A stretch of 43,146 nt of DNA from Paulinella micropora (GCA_009731375.1 BJOX01000280.1:198981-242126); one strand, 5' to 3'; numbered from the stretch's first letter, positions 25,131 through 36,079 are shown. Numbers and translations: made by a program. The notes: generated by a model from the sequence alone, not told the origin.

Positions 25131-25580
25131 TTAGGGCAGGGCGGGCGGTGCCTGCGGGACTGGCGGGGCTGGCAGGGCCGTATGAAATTTTGATTTCATA
25201 TGTCTTGCTTTGCTACTCCTATTTATTTCAGCTCCGCATTCACACTTGAAAGGAGTCTTCTTCCAATTCCTTTTCTTTTCTTTTTTGATTTCTTTTGTTT
25301 CCTTATCATAATTAACTTTCCATTCATCATACTTTGGTTTTACTTTTTCATCGTAGTATTTTTTTGCTTCTTCCATTGCTTGTTCTTGGTTTCTTCGTTT
25401 TCCAATACTAAAACTCTTACACATCGTTTGATTTCCTTCTCTCCATTGAATTTTTACCATCGGTCTCTTTTCATTATTCTTTAACATAATACATCCTTTT
25501 GAAATTGTAAATCTGCGATTTGATTTTTTGTCAGTGCCACCTTCGTTGGGGTTGTAGGGGCTCGCCCCTACATTTGTCAT
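25131..25580 (-). CDS. Zinc-finger/AP2-like DNA-binding protein
   Basis: The frame is open from ATG 25580 (149 residues), but the first 31 codons span a GTAGGGGC hairpin (25554-25571), so the Met at about residue 32 (MLKNNEKRPMVKIQWREGN) may be the true start. The middle (MVKIQWREGNQTMCKSFSIG then KRRNQEQAMEEAKKYYDEK) resembles an AP2-type strand-helix DNA-binding fold. Next comes a zinc-finger-like FKCECGAEINRSSKARHMKS-KFH (Cys-x-Cys...His-x5-His). The tail is Ala/Pro-rich (PAPPVPQAPPALP). As the gene next to the right TIR it may bind element ends or regulate transcription; this is inferred from position and domains. Confidence 0.6.
   Translation of the reverse strand: MTNVGASPYNPNEGGTDKKSNRRFTISKGCIMLKNNEKRPMVKIQWREGNQTMCKSFSIGKRRNQEQAMEEAKKYYDEKVKPKYDEWKVNYDKETKEIKKEKKRNWKKTPFKCECGAEINRSSKARHMKSKFHTALPAPPVPQAPPALP
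25546..25575. repeat. 30-bp hairpin repeat, third copy
   Basis: It matches 20971-21000 at 29 of 30 bases and contains GTAGGGGCTCGCCCCTAC. The loop base differs (TC rather than TT) and the stem is kept. Confidence 0.7.
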
Positions 25581-25630
25581 CCTGTCTGTGTCTTTATATT
25601 TTAACGGTATTATTTTAAATATTAAATTCT

Positions 25631-25753
25631 ATTGCCATTTTGTCCCGTGCGGGCCGACCGTGTCCGCGTTGCACGCGGAGCGTTGCAATGTGTGTCCCTG
25701 GGGGCGGGGGGTGTGTATTGAAAAAGTGTCTTGTAGTGGCACCCTATACTACT
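25631..25753 (-). repeat. Right terminal inverted repeat, 123 bp
   Basis: It is the exact reverse complement of 3810-3932. The outer end reads CACCCTATACTACT and abuts the CAAACC duplication. Identity stops at 25630. Confidence 0.96.
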
Positions 25754-25759
25754 CAAACC
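25754..25759. repeat. Target-site duplication, right copy (CAAACC)
   Basis: Identical to 3804-3809, directly outside the right TIR. Confidence 0.93.
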
Positions 25760-25765
25760 CTGTGC

Positions 25766-26052
25766 AAATTTATTTATTTATTTATCATTTATTTATTTAT
25801 GTTTTTATTTATTCGTGTACTTATTTGTTTATTTATTTATTTATTTATTTTGTCACTTTTTATTTATTTATGCATTCGTGGCAGTTTGGATTTTTTGATG
25901 GTTTTCGTTTCTGTGGTGGTGCTGGAACGGCTATATAAAAAGTACTGAGAGGTTTTGTATGCAGCACGACAGTACTCACGACGACGACGATTGCTCACAT
26001 ATAAGATACAGAGAAATTGCCCAGGAGAAAATCGGAAAATTGTGTGTGTGTG

Positions 26053-26092
<40 letters not shown>

Positions 26093-26311
26093 AGTTGTGT
26101 GTGTGTGAGGCATGTGTGCGTGTGGATGTTGTGTATCTGATTGTCTGTTGTGTATCTGTATGTTGTCTGTTTTTGCCGTTGTCTGTTTGTCTGTGTGTAC
26201 TTGTACGTACTAACTAGATGGATGATGTGTATCTTCCCTTCCACCACACCTTCTTTCCCTCTTCTCTCGATCTCTCTCGATCTCTCTCTCTCTCTCTCTC
26301 ATCTCTCTCGA

Positions 26312-26352
<41 letters not shown>

Positions 26353-26372
26353 TCTCTCTCTCATCTCTCTCT

Positions 26373-26415
<43 letters not shown>

Positions 26416-26417
26416 AG

Positions 26418-26465
<48 letters not shown>

Positions 26466-26561
26466 GAGAGAGATAGCGATAGCGAGAGCGAGAGCGAGAG
26501 AGAGAGAGAAAGCGAGAGAGAGAGAGAGAGAAAGCGAGTGAGAGAGAGAGATCGAGAGAGA

Positions 26562-26601
<40 letters not shown>

Positions 26602-26602
26602 N
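25766..26602. repeat. TTTA, TG and TC/GA microsatellites right of the virus
   Basis: TTTA-rich tracts run 25766-25875, (TG)n 26040-26110, and (TC)n then (GA)n 26270-26600. A short non-repetitive patch lies at 25880-26035. No gene is visible; long open frames here are repeat artefacts. Confidence 0.85.
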
Positions 26603-27047
26603 NNNNNNNNNNNNNNNNNNNNNNNNNNNNNNNNNNNNNNNNNNNNNNNNNNNNNNNNNNNNNNNNNNNNNNNNNNNNNNNNNNNNNNNNNNNNNNNNNN
26701 NNNNNNNNNNNNNNNNNNNNNNNNNNNNNNNNNNNNNNNNNNNNNNNNNNNNNNNNNNNNNNNNNNNNNNNNNNNNNNNNNNNNNNNNNNNNNNNNNNNN
26801 NNNNNNNNNNNNNNNNNNNNNNNNNNNNNNNNNNNNNNNNNNNNNNNNNNNNNNNNNNNNNNNNNNNNNNNNNNNNNNNNNNNNNNNNNNNNNNNNNNNN
26901 NNNNNNNNNNNNNNNNNNNNNNNNNNNNNNNNNNNNNNNNNNNNNNNNNNNNNNNNNNNNNNNNNNNNNNNNNNNNNNNNNNNNNNNNNNNNNNNNNNNN
27001 NNNNNNNNNNNNNNNNNNNNNNNNNNNNNNNNNNNNNNNNNNNNNNN
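26603..27047. other. Assembly gap, 445 N
   Basis: The gap lies between a (TC)n tract and a poly-C run. Confidence 0.9.
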
Positions 27048-27166
27048 CCCCCCCCCCCCCCCCCCCCACACACACACCCATTAAAATTCTGAGTTTCCGG
27101 AAAAAAGGAGCAGGAGGTTGAAGGAGGAGCGGGAGGAGCAGGAGGAGCAGGAAGTGGAAGAGGGAG

Positions 27167-27197
<31 letters not shown>

Positions 27198-27535
27198 GAA
27201 GAAGAAGAAGAAGAAGAAGAAGAAGAAGAAGAAGAAGAAGAAAGAGAGGAGGAGGAAGAAGAAGAAGAAGAAGAAGGAGACGAAGAAGAAGAAGAAGGAG
27301 CCGAAGAAGAAGAAGGAGATGAAGAAGAAGGAGAAGGAGATGAAGAAGAAGAAGAAGAAGAAGAAGAAGAAGAAAGAAAGACAGAAGTGGAAGAAAGCAG
27401 GAAGAAGAAGAAGAAGAAGAAGAAGACGAAGAAGACAAAGAAGAAAAAGAAGAATATTATGAAGGAGGAGGAGGAGGAGGACAAGAAGGAGGAGATGAAG
27501 AGGGAGATGAAAAACAAGGAGGAAGAAACAAGGTG
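27048..27535. repeat. Poly-C, short CA and long GAA/GGA purine tract
   Basis: About 20 Cs leave the gap, then CACACACACCCA. Sequence 27107-27535 is almost pure purine on the plus strand, mostly GAA and GGA units with a CAG patch at 27170-27198. No credible gene is present. Confidence 0.8.
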
Positions 27536-27569
27536 TAACTTTTACTAATTTACTTTGCTGCAGGGGGAG

Positions 27570-27776
27570 TGTTGGAACTAATAATCAATATTGATAGTTA
27601 CATGGGCCGGCCATATAAGAGTAACGGTGTCGTTAGAGCCATTACTTATATCCGGCCAGTCATATCGTTCAATCTGCGCGCCTTCTGTTGTTTTGGCGCA
27701 TCATTAAAGCTTTGTTACTGCAGACGTGGTCTACTGTGAGTTCCGGATCATTATATTAAGTTATATTGGTCAAACA
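27570..27776 (+). mobile_element. Possible solo/3' LTR fragment
   Basis: A polypurine tract (GCAGGGGGAG) directly precedes TGTTGGAACT, the usual opening of Copia LTRs. A possible end GGTCAAACA lies at 27776. No second copy or target duplication is seen in the window, so the right boundary is a guess. Confidence 0.35.
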
Positions 27777-28783
27777 CAGGTCAGCGAACTTGAAATAAAT
27801 TTGTGCTTGTCTGATGTCTGTGCGACAGGTCAGAAAAGAAATCAGCCTTTAGCTATGGACTCCAAATGTACTATCCCCAACGAAAGCTCAATGGAAGATT
27901 AAGTCGGTAATATTAAATATATATATAACCAAATTAAATCGAGGAACTATTAACATACTATAATACAATACAAATTATTTCAAACTTTTTTTCCTTTTTA
28001 CCAGTATTTTCACGCCGTGGGTGCACTGGAAATGTTTCCCTTTTTACAAATGCATTTTCCTTTTTTATCCATATCAGCTTGTAATTTTCTCACTCTGACC
28101 GTACTACTCATCATCTCCTTCCACTTCAACTCCCTTACATCCGTTACTACGAAATACAACACAACCTAAACCAATTCTACACCATAAACTTCTACCTCCG
28201 AACCTTCGTAGTGAGCACAGCTCACAAGCACTGGAGACCATACACATGCCCTACCCTTTACCCAACCCTTGCCATTTCATTTGAACTAACACTAGTACTT
28301 ACCTAATCTTATGCAAACCGGTGGTGAGCACGGTCACTTGTGGTCTGGTAAACCCCTGTTATTAAATAACTATTTCCTGAAAGAAAACACAGTCCTCAAA
28401 AAGAGAATGATGTCGCGTTATATTATCTCAGTGACGCAAAGACAAAAAGCGCACAAAGACCAGGATAAAATTGGCATTTCAGACGTGTCTGGCCGAACGA
28501 AATCCTGCCTATAAATAAGTTTTACCGCCGCCGATAATTCGCGGGGTGATCATGATGTCGGAAGGGCCACAGTGGGGCCGTATTCAAGCCCTAAATAGGG
28601 GGAGCAATGGACAATTAATATATTAATAATGTATTTAGTCATATCGGCCCACCACCGTTTACCTATCACTTTACCTATATCACTCTAAGTGTAACGGTGA
28701 ATTCAAAACTTTGGCGGTTTGGGGTGTACGGTGGCGGTTCGTGACGTGTTCAGATCGTCCATCTCTAATAAAGTAAAGCACGA
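27777..28783. other. Non-coding host DNA with a dispersed repeat
   Basis: No gene is recognised. Sequence 28431-28523 is a diverged inverted copy of 41872-41961. The rest has no visible structure beyond AT-rich patches. Confidence 0.45.
28431..28523 (+). repeat. Dispersed repeat of about 92 bp, copy 1
   Basis: It starts GTGACGCAAAGAC and contains TTGGCATTTCAGACGTGTCT. It matches the minus strand of 41872-41961 with a few indels. Confidence 0.65.
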
Positions 28784-28788
28784 CCCTC
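28784..28788. repeat. Copia target-site duplication, left (CCCTC)
   Basis: Identical to 32121-32125, directly outside the left LTR. Confidence 0.75.
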
Positions 28789-29120
28789 CGTTGATTAGGT
28801 AATACCCTGTCACTCACGGACCTAATACCTTAGACGCAGGCAGTTTGCTGAGAGACTCCGTTAGAAGCCACGATACAAATCGACACTTTTAATCCGCACG
28901 TAGATAGCAGAACTGACAAACTCAAAGGTAATAATGAAACTGAAATAAAGTCCGCACGACTGTAGATGATTATCATAAGTTACATAATGATTAATGTCCA
29001 ATCCTGAATGCCAATATAGACTGTTACGTCCGTTACAATTATTGACTAGAACTACACGGATAAATTACGTACCAGTCACAAAGTAATCACTAAAAGTGAA
29101 ACGTAATTGTCCTACCAACG
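28789..29120 (-). repeat. Copia 3' LTR
   Basis: It is aligned by eye to 31781-32120, with scattered substitutions and small indels. Shared blocks include GAGACTCCGTTAGAAGCCAC and CACTAAAAGT. The divergence shows the insertion is not recent. Confidence 0.82.
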
Positions 29121-29209
29121 CTCCCCCTTAGTTCTATGTCGATAATGCAAGTTATGAGTAATCAATACATCTACAATTAATAACTATTGCATATTACGAT
29201 AATGGCACT

Positions 29210-29404
29210 TATTTCAGGTTGACAAACTGAAATGACAGTTACAGTTTGACAACCTCAAATAATAGTTAAGTCTCAAAACTGAAAAATTGCCACTGTTCTA
29301 GTCCGCCCGCCTTTGTTTCTTTGCCGCAATGTCATCTTGTAATGGCCTCTATTTCAGGTTGAAAAACTGAAATGACAGTCACGGTTTGACAACCTGAAAT
29401 AATA
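29210..29404. repeat. Two copies of a foldback repeat inside the Copia element
   Basis: Sequences 29210-29272 and 29345-29404 share TTTCAGGTTG, AAACTGAAATGACAG and GTTTGACAACCT. Each copy is itself an imperfect palindrome (CAGGTTG...CAACCT). They lie between RNase H and the 3' LTR. Confidence 0.6.
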
Positions 29405-29799
29405 ATTTCGATACGATTAAAACACTAGCAGTAGGTCCTTACAGTATGACCACAACAGTACGTAAACTGAATTACATTATTGACTCCATGAGTCCAATAT
29501 AATTAGTTAATCTTGCCATCCCGCCAATACAAAACTACTTCCGCCGAATTCCGCTCTGTCGGCTGATGCCCTTCTTCCGCTCTTGCCGCGATCAACGATC
29601 GATGGTGGATGATCCACGCGCTTCGTTCTCGCGCTCGACTTCTACTTCAACGGGGACAACGCCAAAAGATGCCGCTCAACTACCTGCGCAAAACACTTCC
29701 TGCACACTTCAAAGAGAGAAGACTCACAAAACAACAACATGAGTTGACTTTGCGTAAATTTGCGTATTTTGCGTGAGTTTGCAGACTTGAGATGTAAAA
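29405..29799. other. Copia 3' untranslated region
   Basis: No coding sequence is seen between the RNase H stop and the foldback repeats. A GC-richer patch at 29530-29660 has no recognised identity. Confidence 0.4.
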
Positions 29800-30880
29800 T
29801 TATGGATCAAGTGTTACCATAAATTTACTAAAGAGATATACGAATTGGTCCTTAGGAACATGTTTGGTTGATACGTCTGCTATTTGTTTCTTAGTTCCTA
29901 CCTTTACAAACTTAATCTCATTGTCTCTCTGTGCATGATGAATGAAATGCAGTTCTAAGGGTAAGTGTTTAGTACGTGGTCCTGAAATTCCCCTCTCTGC
30001 TGCTAAGATAGTCTGTGCGTTATCTTCGTAAAGCTCTATCAGTCCTTTCTGTGCTATACCTAACTCTTCTGTGATGTGTCTGATAGCCAATCCTTCTCGT
30101 ATGCACTCTGCTGCTGCGAAAATTTCCGCGTCATTAGAACTCAGTGTAATTCTAGTCTGTCGTTTCGATAACCAAGCTACCGGGTCCCCACCCCAAAGCA
30201 CTATATAACCTGTACGCGACTTTCCGGTTTTCTTACAGACCTTATGCGCAGCATCTGGCCATCAAGTAATCTTCGGGTACGTCCTTCCTTTTTGTGACGA
30301 TTTAGGCCCGTGAAATGCAATATCGCGATACGAACTTTTCAGATATCTGAAGATCCTACCTAGTAAAGCATAAGCAAGTCCTGGATTTACTGTTTGCATC
30401 ACGCTAGCTGCATTCAGTGATTGATCAGCATCTGGACGTGTCATCTTAGTTAGAAACAAAAGTTTACCTACCAAACTAGGAATCGAATGCTTTCTAAGAG
30501 CGCTTGTTTCTCCATAGGTTCAGGCTCATGTTCTGCACTAGGAGTGCTTACTGGTCTAACATCGGCATATCCTACATCCTTTAAAATCTGTTTCTGATAC
30601 TTCTTCTGATGCAATAAAATGCGTCCTCCTTCCTGAACTATCTCTATCCCTTTGAACTCTTTAGCCACTCCCAAACGCTTAAGAGGATAAAACTTTTCTA
30701 GTTTACTAGCGAATCGGTCGTACGCTTGTTTGTTAGGAGCTGAGAAGATAAGATCATCTACATGGAAAATACCAATGATATCATCTCTTATCGGCTTATC
30801 TTTTCAACGAACATACATAAATCTGAGTCTAGTAACCTGAATCCTAATTCCCCTAACTTAGGGGCTAAGATCGATCGTTG
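29800..30880 (-). pseudogene. Copia reverse transcriptase and RNase H remnant
   Basis: Minus-strand frames encode the RT catalytic box HVDDLIFSAPNKQAYDRF (VDD at about 30753-30761), then KEFKGIEIVQEGGRILLHQK, then LTKMTRPDADQSLNAASVMQ. The RNase H part reads VAWLSKRQTRITLSSNDAEI, AAECIREGL and KHLPLELHFI, a typical Copia order. Frames shift near 30810 and 30475, and an in-frame TGA lies at about 30263, so no active enzyme can be made. Confidence 0.8.
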
Positions 30881-31780
30881 AGGTATGCGGGCCCATAGGC
30901 CTCATGCTCTGCTAGCTTCTCTAGCAACCAATTTACTGCTTCCTCTGGCTCAAAGGGCTTCAAGAGTCCCTCTCAGGGCTTCTAGCCAGTTCTTCTGCAG
31001 TAGATGTTGTGTTAGATACTCATCCATATCCTCTGTCGCTCGGTCTCATCTCTTTAAATGCTTTCTCTATGTATCTCGCCGCACCACTTAGATTACCGTA
31101 CTTTGCATTGACAATGCAGACTTTCTCAAACGGGCAATGAACATTTTTACTGCGAAGAAATTGAATCACCTTAGATTCCGAGAATGCTGTTGTTACAAGA
31201 AGTTGGAACATTCTGCAGCGATGCAGATGCTGCTGTTCTTCTCTGTATCTTTTCTTTCTCAGCAAGTACACATCATGAGTCCTTGTTGGTTCTTGTCATT
31301 GCTCTTTGAATCTTCTTTCTGTTCGCCCTATCCTCCCAAGCTTTCTTTTCTTCCTTGAGAGGTCTTTCCAGTTGGCAGGCTTCTCCGTGTCTGTATCTTC
31401 TGGTCTTGTGGTGTTTGGCTACTTCTCTGTCTCTGTTGTCCGAGTCGTGTTTGTTGTGTCTCTGTTTCATCTTCTTCGTCTGATCCTTCCGGTGTGTCCA
31501 CCTCGTGTGGTTCTCTCGGTTCTTCCATTTCTTCTGCTTTTCTCATCCTCTCTATCAAAACCATAGTTTGTTTTTGCAGCTTTATGGTCTTGGAAAACAC
31601 CATGAAACATATTGTATCCCCGAGTCACAGTGTTCTGCTAATCCCGTAGGCATACTCCTCTATCTGGTAACATCAACTCTGTAAATCTTTTTTATTCCCG
31701 CTAAGCACATGTGTGTGAGACATCACTTGTCTCATGCTGATTGCATGGTGCCGAAATTCGTTTCCCCAGCGGCTCATAAC
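30881..31780 (-). pseudogene. Copia 5' internal region, decayed gag or linker
   Basis: Minus-strand fragments include a charged segment (EEMEEPREPHEVDTPEGSDE, nt 31328-31603) and FQLLVTTAFSESKVIQFLRS (nt 31020-31271). The expected integrase core is absent, so RT follows this region through a deletion. The exact identity is unclear. Confidence 0.4.
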
Positions 31781-32120
31781 AGTTGATTAGGTAATATCCG
31801 GTCACCGTAGGCTCACGGACCTAATATCTTAGACGAGACGCAGGTTTGCTGAGAGACTCCGTTAGAAGCCACGATACCAATCGATACTTTTAATCCGCAC
31901 GTAGATAGCAGAACTGACAAACTCAAAGGTAATAATGAAACTGAATAAAGTCCGCACGACTGTAATTATCATAAGTTACACAATGATGAGTGTCCAATCC
32001 TGAATGCCAATATATATGGACTGTTACGTCCGCTACAATTATTGACTAGAACTACACGGATAAATTACTTACCAGTCACAAAGTAATCACTAAAAGTAAA
32101 ACGTAATTGTCCTACCAACG
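31781..32120 (-). repeat. Copia 5' LTR
   Basis: This is the partner of 28789-29120. The end at 32120 (CCAACG) is followed by CCCTC. Confidence 0.82.
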
Positions 32121-32125
32121 CCCTC
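32121..32125. repeat. Copia target-site duplication, right (CCCTC)
   Basis: Identical to 28784-28788. Confidence 0.75.
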
Positions 32126-32324
32126 TCGTTGTCTAGTGCACGACGGGAAGCATTGCGGAGGCCTTTGTCCATTGACCTAATAATAATGATAATACTCACC
32201 ACTGTCATTCCGAGCCCATGGCACGGTTTTCGACAGTGCATTCAAGCCCCGACCAGTTGTAAGAATTTTCTGAGCAACGAGGAAAATTTCCCCATCAGTA
32301 AATTGTGTTTTTATTATTAATAGT

Positions 32325-32328
<4 letters not shown>

Positions 32329-32384
<56 letters not shown>

Positions 32385-32394
32385 NNNNNNNNNN

Positions 32395-32442
<48 letters not shown>

Positions 32443-32446
32443 CACA
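32329..32446. repeat. Poly-A tract with gap, then CA repeat
   Basis: About 55 As precede a 10-N gap (32385-32394) and about 33 follow, ending in (CA)n. It could be the tail of a retroposon or a simple homopolymer; no body is recognised upstream. Confidence 0.7.
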
Positions 32447-32750
32447 ATATTACATATTGTATCACTGGAGTGAATACCGGTAATACAGTAATAATTTCAA
32501 GTCACACTGCGACATGTATTAATATCGTCACCAGTCATTCATATTAACACAATACAATACTAGTACTGTTATTTATTAATATTATGTAAAATAATAATAT
32601 TACTTGCCACTGGTAGGGACGAGTAGTAAGTGTAAGAGCGGAAGAGTAGAAAGCGAAAGAAAAGATAGAATCATATAATAGTAATAGATTTAACTAAGCC
32701 CATAGAGTTTCCCAATCTCAAAGAGGAATCGGTCTACTAGGCCTGCAACA
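32447..32750. other. Non-coding AT-rich spacer
   Basis: I see no gene, repeat or regulatory structure here. Confidence 0.4.
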
Positions 32751-33420
32751 CATACATACATACATGACATATATACATGACATACATACATAACATAACA
32801 TAACATAACATCACATCACATCACATAACATAACATAACATAACATAACATAACATACATACATAACATACATACATACATACATACATGACATACATAC
32901 ATACATGACATACATACATACATGACATACATAAGATAACATAAGATAACATAAGATAACATAAGATAACATAAGATAACATACATACATACATACATAC
33001 ATACATACATACATACATACATACATACATACATACATACCTACCTACCTACCTACCTACCTACCTACCTACATCACATACATACATACATACATACATA
33101 CCTGCAACCGTTAGCACACCGCCAACGATGGCACACGTCGACATGATGAACCGCGTGTATGTGTGTATGTATGTATGTATGTATGTATGTATGTAGCTTG
33201 TTCGCACGCATCTACTCACCGACAACTTCGTATGTATGTATGCATGTATGTATGTATGTATGTATGTATTACCTGCAATCGTTAACACACCACCAACGAT
33301 GGCACACGTCGACATGATGAAGCGCGAGAGAGGCATTCGCTCTCTCTTGACACGAACCTGTATGTATGTATGTATGTATGTATGTATGTGGGTATGTATG
33401 TATGTATGTATGTATGTATG

Positions 33421-33455
<35 letters not shown>

Positions 33456-33541
33456 ATGCATGCATGCATGCATGTATGTATGTATGTATGTGTATGTATG
33501 TATGTATGTATGCATGTATGTATGCATGTGTGTGTGTGTGT

Positions 33542-33574
<33 letters not shown>

Positions 33575-33883
33575 CATGCACGCATGTATGTATGTATGTA
33601 TGTGTATGTATGTATGTATGTATGTATGTATGCATGTGTGCATGTGTGTGTGTGTGTGTGCATGCATGCATGCATGTATGTATGTATGTATGTATGCATG
33701 CATGCATGCATGCATGCATGTATGTATGTATGTATGTATGTATGTATGTATGTATGTATGTATGTATGTATGTATGTTTGTATGCATGTATGTATGCATG
33801 TATGTATGTATGGTATGGTATGTATGTATGTATGTATGTATGTATGCAGCCCATAATTCTATGTGATTAATCATCTCTATACA
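32751..33883. repeat. ACAT/ATGT and TG microsatellite block
   Basis: ACATA-type and ACAT-type arrays (32751-33105) give way to ATGT/TG arrays (33157-33848). Two unique islands at about 33102-33153 and 33271-33325 share GATGGCACACGTCGACATGA and flanking bases, so they form a dispersed unit of about 55 bp. Confidence 0.85.
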
Positions 33884-33891
33884 TATACATA

Positions 33892-33965
<74 letters not shown>

Positions 33966-34159
33966 TTACTACTACATACACATACATACATACATACATA
34001 CGTGCATGCATGCACACACACACATACATACATACATACATACATACATACATACATACATACATACATACATACATACTACTACTACTGCTGCTGCTGC
34101 TGCTACTACTACTACTACTACTACTACTGCTGCTACTGCTACTACTACTACTACTACTA

Positions 34160-34254
<95 letters not shown>

Positions 34255-34307
34255 GCTACTACTGCTACTACTGCTGCTGCTACTAATGCTGCTGCGCTGC
34301 TGATATA

Positions 34308-34346
<39 letters not shown>

Positions 34347-34420
34347 TACTACTACTGCTACTGCTACTAATGCTGCTGCTACTAATGCTGCTGCTACTAA
34401 TGCTGCTCGCTGCTGATATA

Positions 34421-34475
<55 letters not shown>

Positions 34476-34491
34476 GCTACTACTACTACTA

Positions 34492-34574
<83 letters not shown>

Positions 34575-34602
34575 ATTACTCCTCTTCCTCCTCCTCCTGC
34601 TC

Positions 34603-34678
<76 letters not shown>

Positions 34679-34768
34679 AACAACAACAACAACTGCTCCT
34701 CCTCCTCCTCTTCCTCCTCTTCCTCCTCCTCCTCCTACTACTACTACTGCTACTACTACTGCTACTAG

Positions 34769-34832
<64 letters not shown>

Positions 34833-34891
34833 GCTACTAATGCTGCTGCTACTAATGCTGCTGCTACTAATGCTGCTGCGCTGCTGATATA

Positions 34892-34958
<67 letters not shown>

Positions 34959-35017
34959 GCTACTAATGCTGCTACTACTAATGCTGCTGCTAGTAATGCT
35001 GCTGCGCTGCTGATATA

Positions 35018-35098
<81 letters not shown>

Positions 35099-35099
35099 A

Positions 35100-35158
<59 letters not shown>

Positions 35159-35193
35159 GCTGCTGCTACTAATGCTGCTGCGCTGCTGATATA

Positions 35194-35242
<49 letters not shown>

Positions 35243-35316
35243 GCTACTAATGCTGCTGCTACTAATGCTGCTGCTACTAATGCTGCTGCTACTAATGCTG
35301 CTGCGCTGCTGATATA

Positions 35317-35387
<71 letters not shown>

Positions 35388-35433
35388 GTAGTAGACTAGT
35401 ACTACTACTAGTACTAGTACTAGTACTACTACC
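33892..35433. repeat. TAC trinucleotide satellite with a recurring inner unit
   Basis: (TAC)n arrays are interrupted at least five times by TGCTGCGCTGCTGATATACAC preceded by GCTACTAATGCT units (near 34290, 34860, 34985, 35170 and 35290). An ACAT tract lies at 33976-34078. This is a higher-order repeat. Confidence 0.85.
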
Positions 35434-35482
35434 GATTGCGAGGTCAGGTAAAGTTTCATAACTGATTAAGTGTACGTATGCA

Positions 35483-35486
<4 letters not shown>

Positions 35487-35536
<50 letters not shown>
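35487..35536. repeat. (TA)n microsatellite
   Basis: A pure TA run, about 50 bp. Confidence 0.9.
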
Positions 35537-35539
<3 letters not shown>

Positions 35540-35671
35540 ATCTATGCATGCATGTACGTTCGTACGTATGCATGAATATATGTATCGTGATACAAGGTAA
35601 GGAGAAGGCTCATAGAAGAAGAACACTCCTGGGATCTTCTGTGAGACCATGTCAAGCGTCCCTGCAGAAAG

Positions 35672-36012
35672 GCAAGCAAAAATTTGACGTGTTTTGCGGG
35701 CGGTTAGATATAGTGCAAGCAAAAATTTGACGTGTTTTTCGGGCGGTTAGATAAAGTGCAAGCAAAAATTTGACGTGTTTTGCGGGCGGTTAGATAAAGT
35801 GCAAGCAAAAGTATGACGTGTTTTGCGGGCGGCTGGATAAAGTGCATGCAAAAATTTGACGTGTTTTTTGCGGGCGGTTAGATAAGTGCAAGCAAAAATT
35901 TGACGTGTTTTGCGGGTGGTTAGATAAAGTGCAAGCAAAAGTGTGACGTGTTTTGCGGGCGGCTGGATAAAGTGTAAGCAAAAATTTGACGTGTTTTTTG
36001 CAGCGGTTAGAT
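35672..36012. repeat. 43-bp minisatellite, about eight copies
   Basis: The unit contains GCAAGCAAAAATTTGACGTG then TTTTGCGGGCGGTTAGATAAAGT. TTTGACG starts at 35683, 35726 and 35769, giving 43-bp spacing. Later copies vary. Single partial copies recur at about 36051, 37010 and 40508. Confidence 0.8.
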
Positions 36013-36079
36013 AGATACCATGTCAAAGCGTCTCTGAGGACATACAGAAGTGTTGAGCAAAATTTGAATTGTTTAGGGG

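Larger units (their letters stand above)
3810..25753. mobile_element. Integrated Polinton-like virus, complete, 21.9 kb
   Basis: The element is bounded by identical 123-bp terminal inverted repeats and a 6-bp target-site duplication. It contains the Polinton/PLV hallmark genes: RVE integrase, protein-primed DNA polymerase B, A32-like packaging ATPase, adenain-type protease, penton-type minor capsid protein and double-jelly-roll major capsid protein. Accessory genes encode an S74-terminated fibre, a lipase, an ExoX C-terminal-like protein, a zinc-finger protein and small membrane or secreted proteins. It is more AT-rich than the left flank. The identical TIRs imply recent insertion or continued replication. 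The integrase carries one in-frame stop. Its closest relatives (Polinton proper, PLV or adintovirus) cannot be decided by eye. Confidence 0.95.
28789..32120 (-). mobile_element. Copia (Ty1) LTR retrotransposon, internally deleted and decayed
   Basis: Two direct repeats of about 332-340 bp (28789-29120 and 31781-32120) flank reverse transcriptase and RNase H remnants on the minus strand. CCCTC at 28784-28788 recurs at 32121-32125 as a 5-bp target duplication. The LTR ends read CGTTGG...AATCAACG on the minus strand rather than TG...CA. A polypurine tract (AAGGGGGAG) abuts the left, 3' LTR. Next to the 5' LTR the minus strand reads GTTATGAGCCGCTGGGG, which fits priming by a half Met-tRNA as in copia. 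At about 3.3 kb it lacks most of gag and integrase. Confidence 0.82.

Noticed and set aside
25864-27517. Long open frames of Ser/Leu/Arg/Glu repeats in TC, GA and GAA tracts
   Set aside because: They are translations of microsatellites, partly across N gaps, in several frames at once.
27107-27535. Exon encoding a poly-Glu protein
   Set aside because: GAA/GGA repeat without splice or start context; it sits next to a gap and an LTR-like sequence.
30885-31091. Plus-strand open frame in the Copia region
   Set aside because: Antisense to the retrotransposon and not matching any Copia domain.
32811-34416. Long MYVCMYVC, YIHTYIHT and TTTTT/YYYY frames
   Set aside because: They are pure repeat translations present on both strands; no protein family or boundary signal is present.
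34397-35487. Poly-Val/Ala frames in the TAC satellite
   Set aside because: Repeat artefact; the regular VVVVV runs follow the trinucleotide unit.
35672-36012. CRISPR-like array
   Set aside because: The 43-bp units are contiguous, with no unique spacers, and lie in a eukaryotic satellite region without cas genes.
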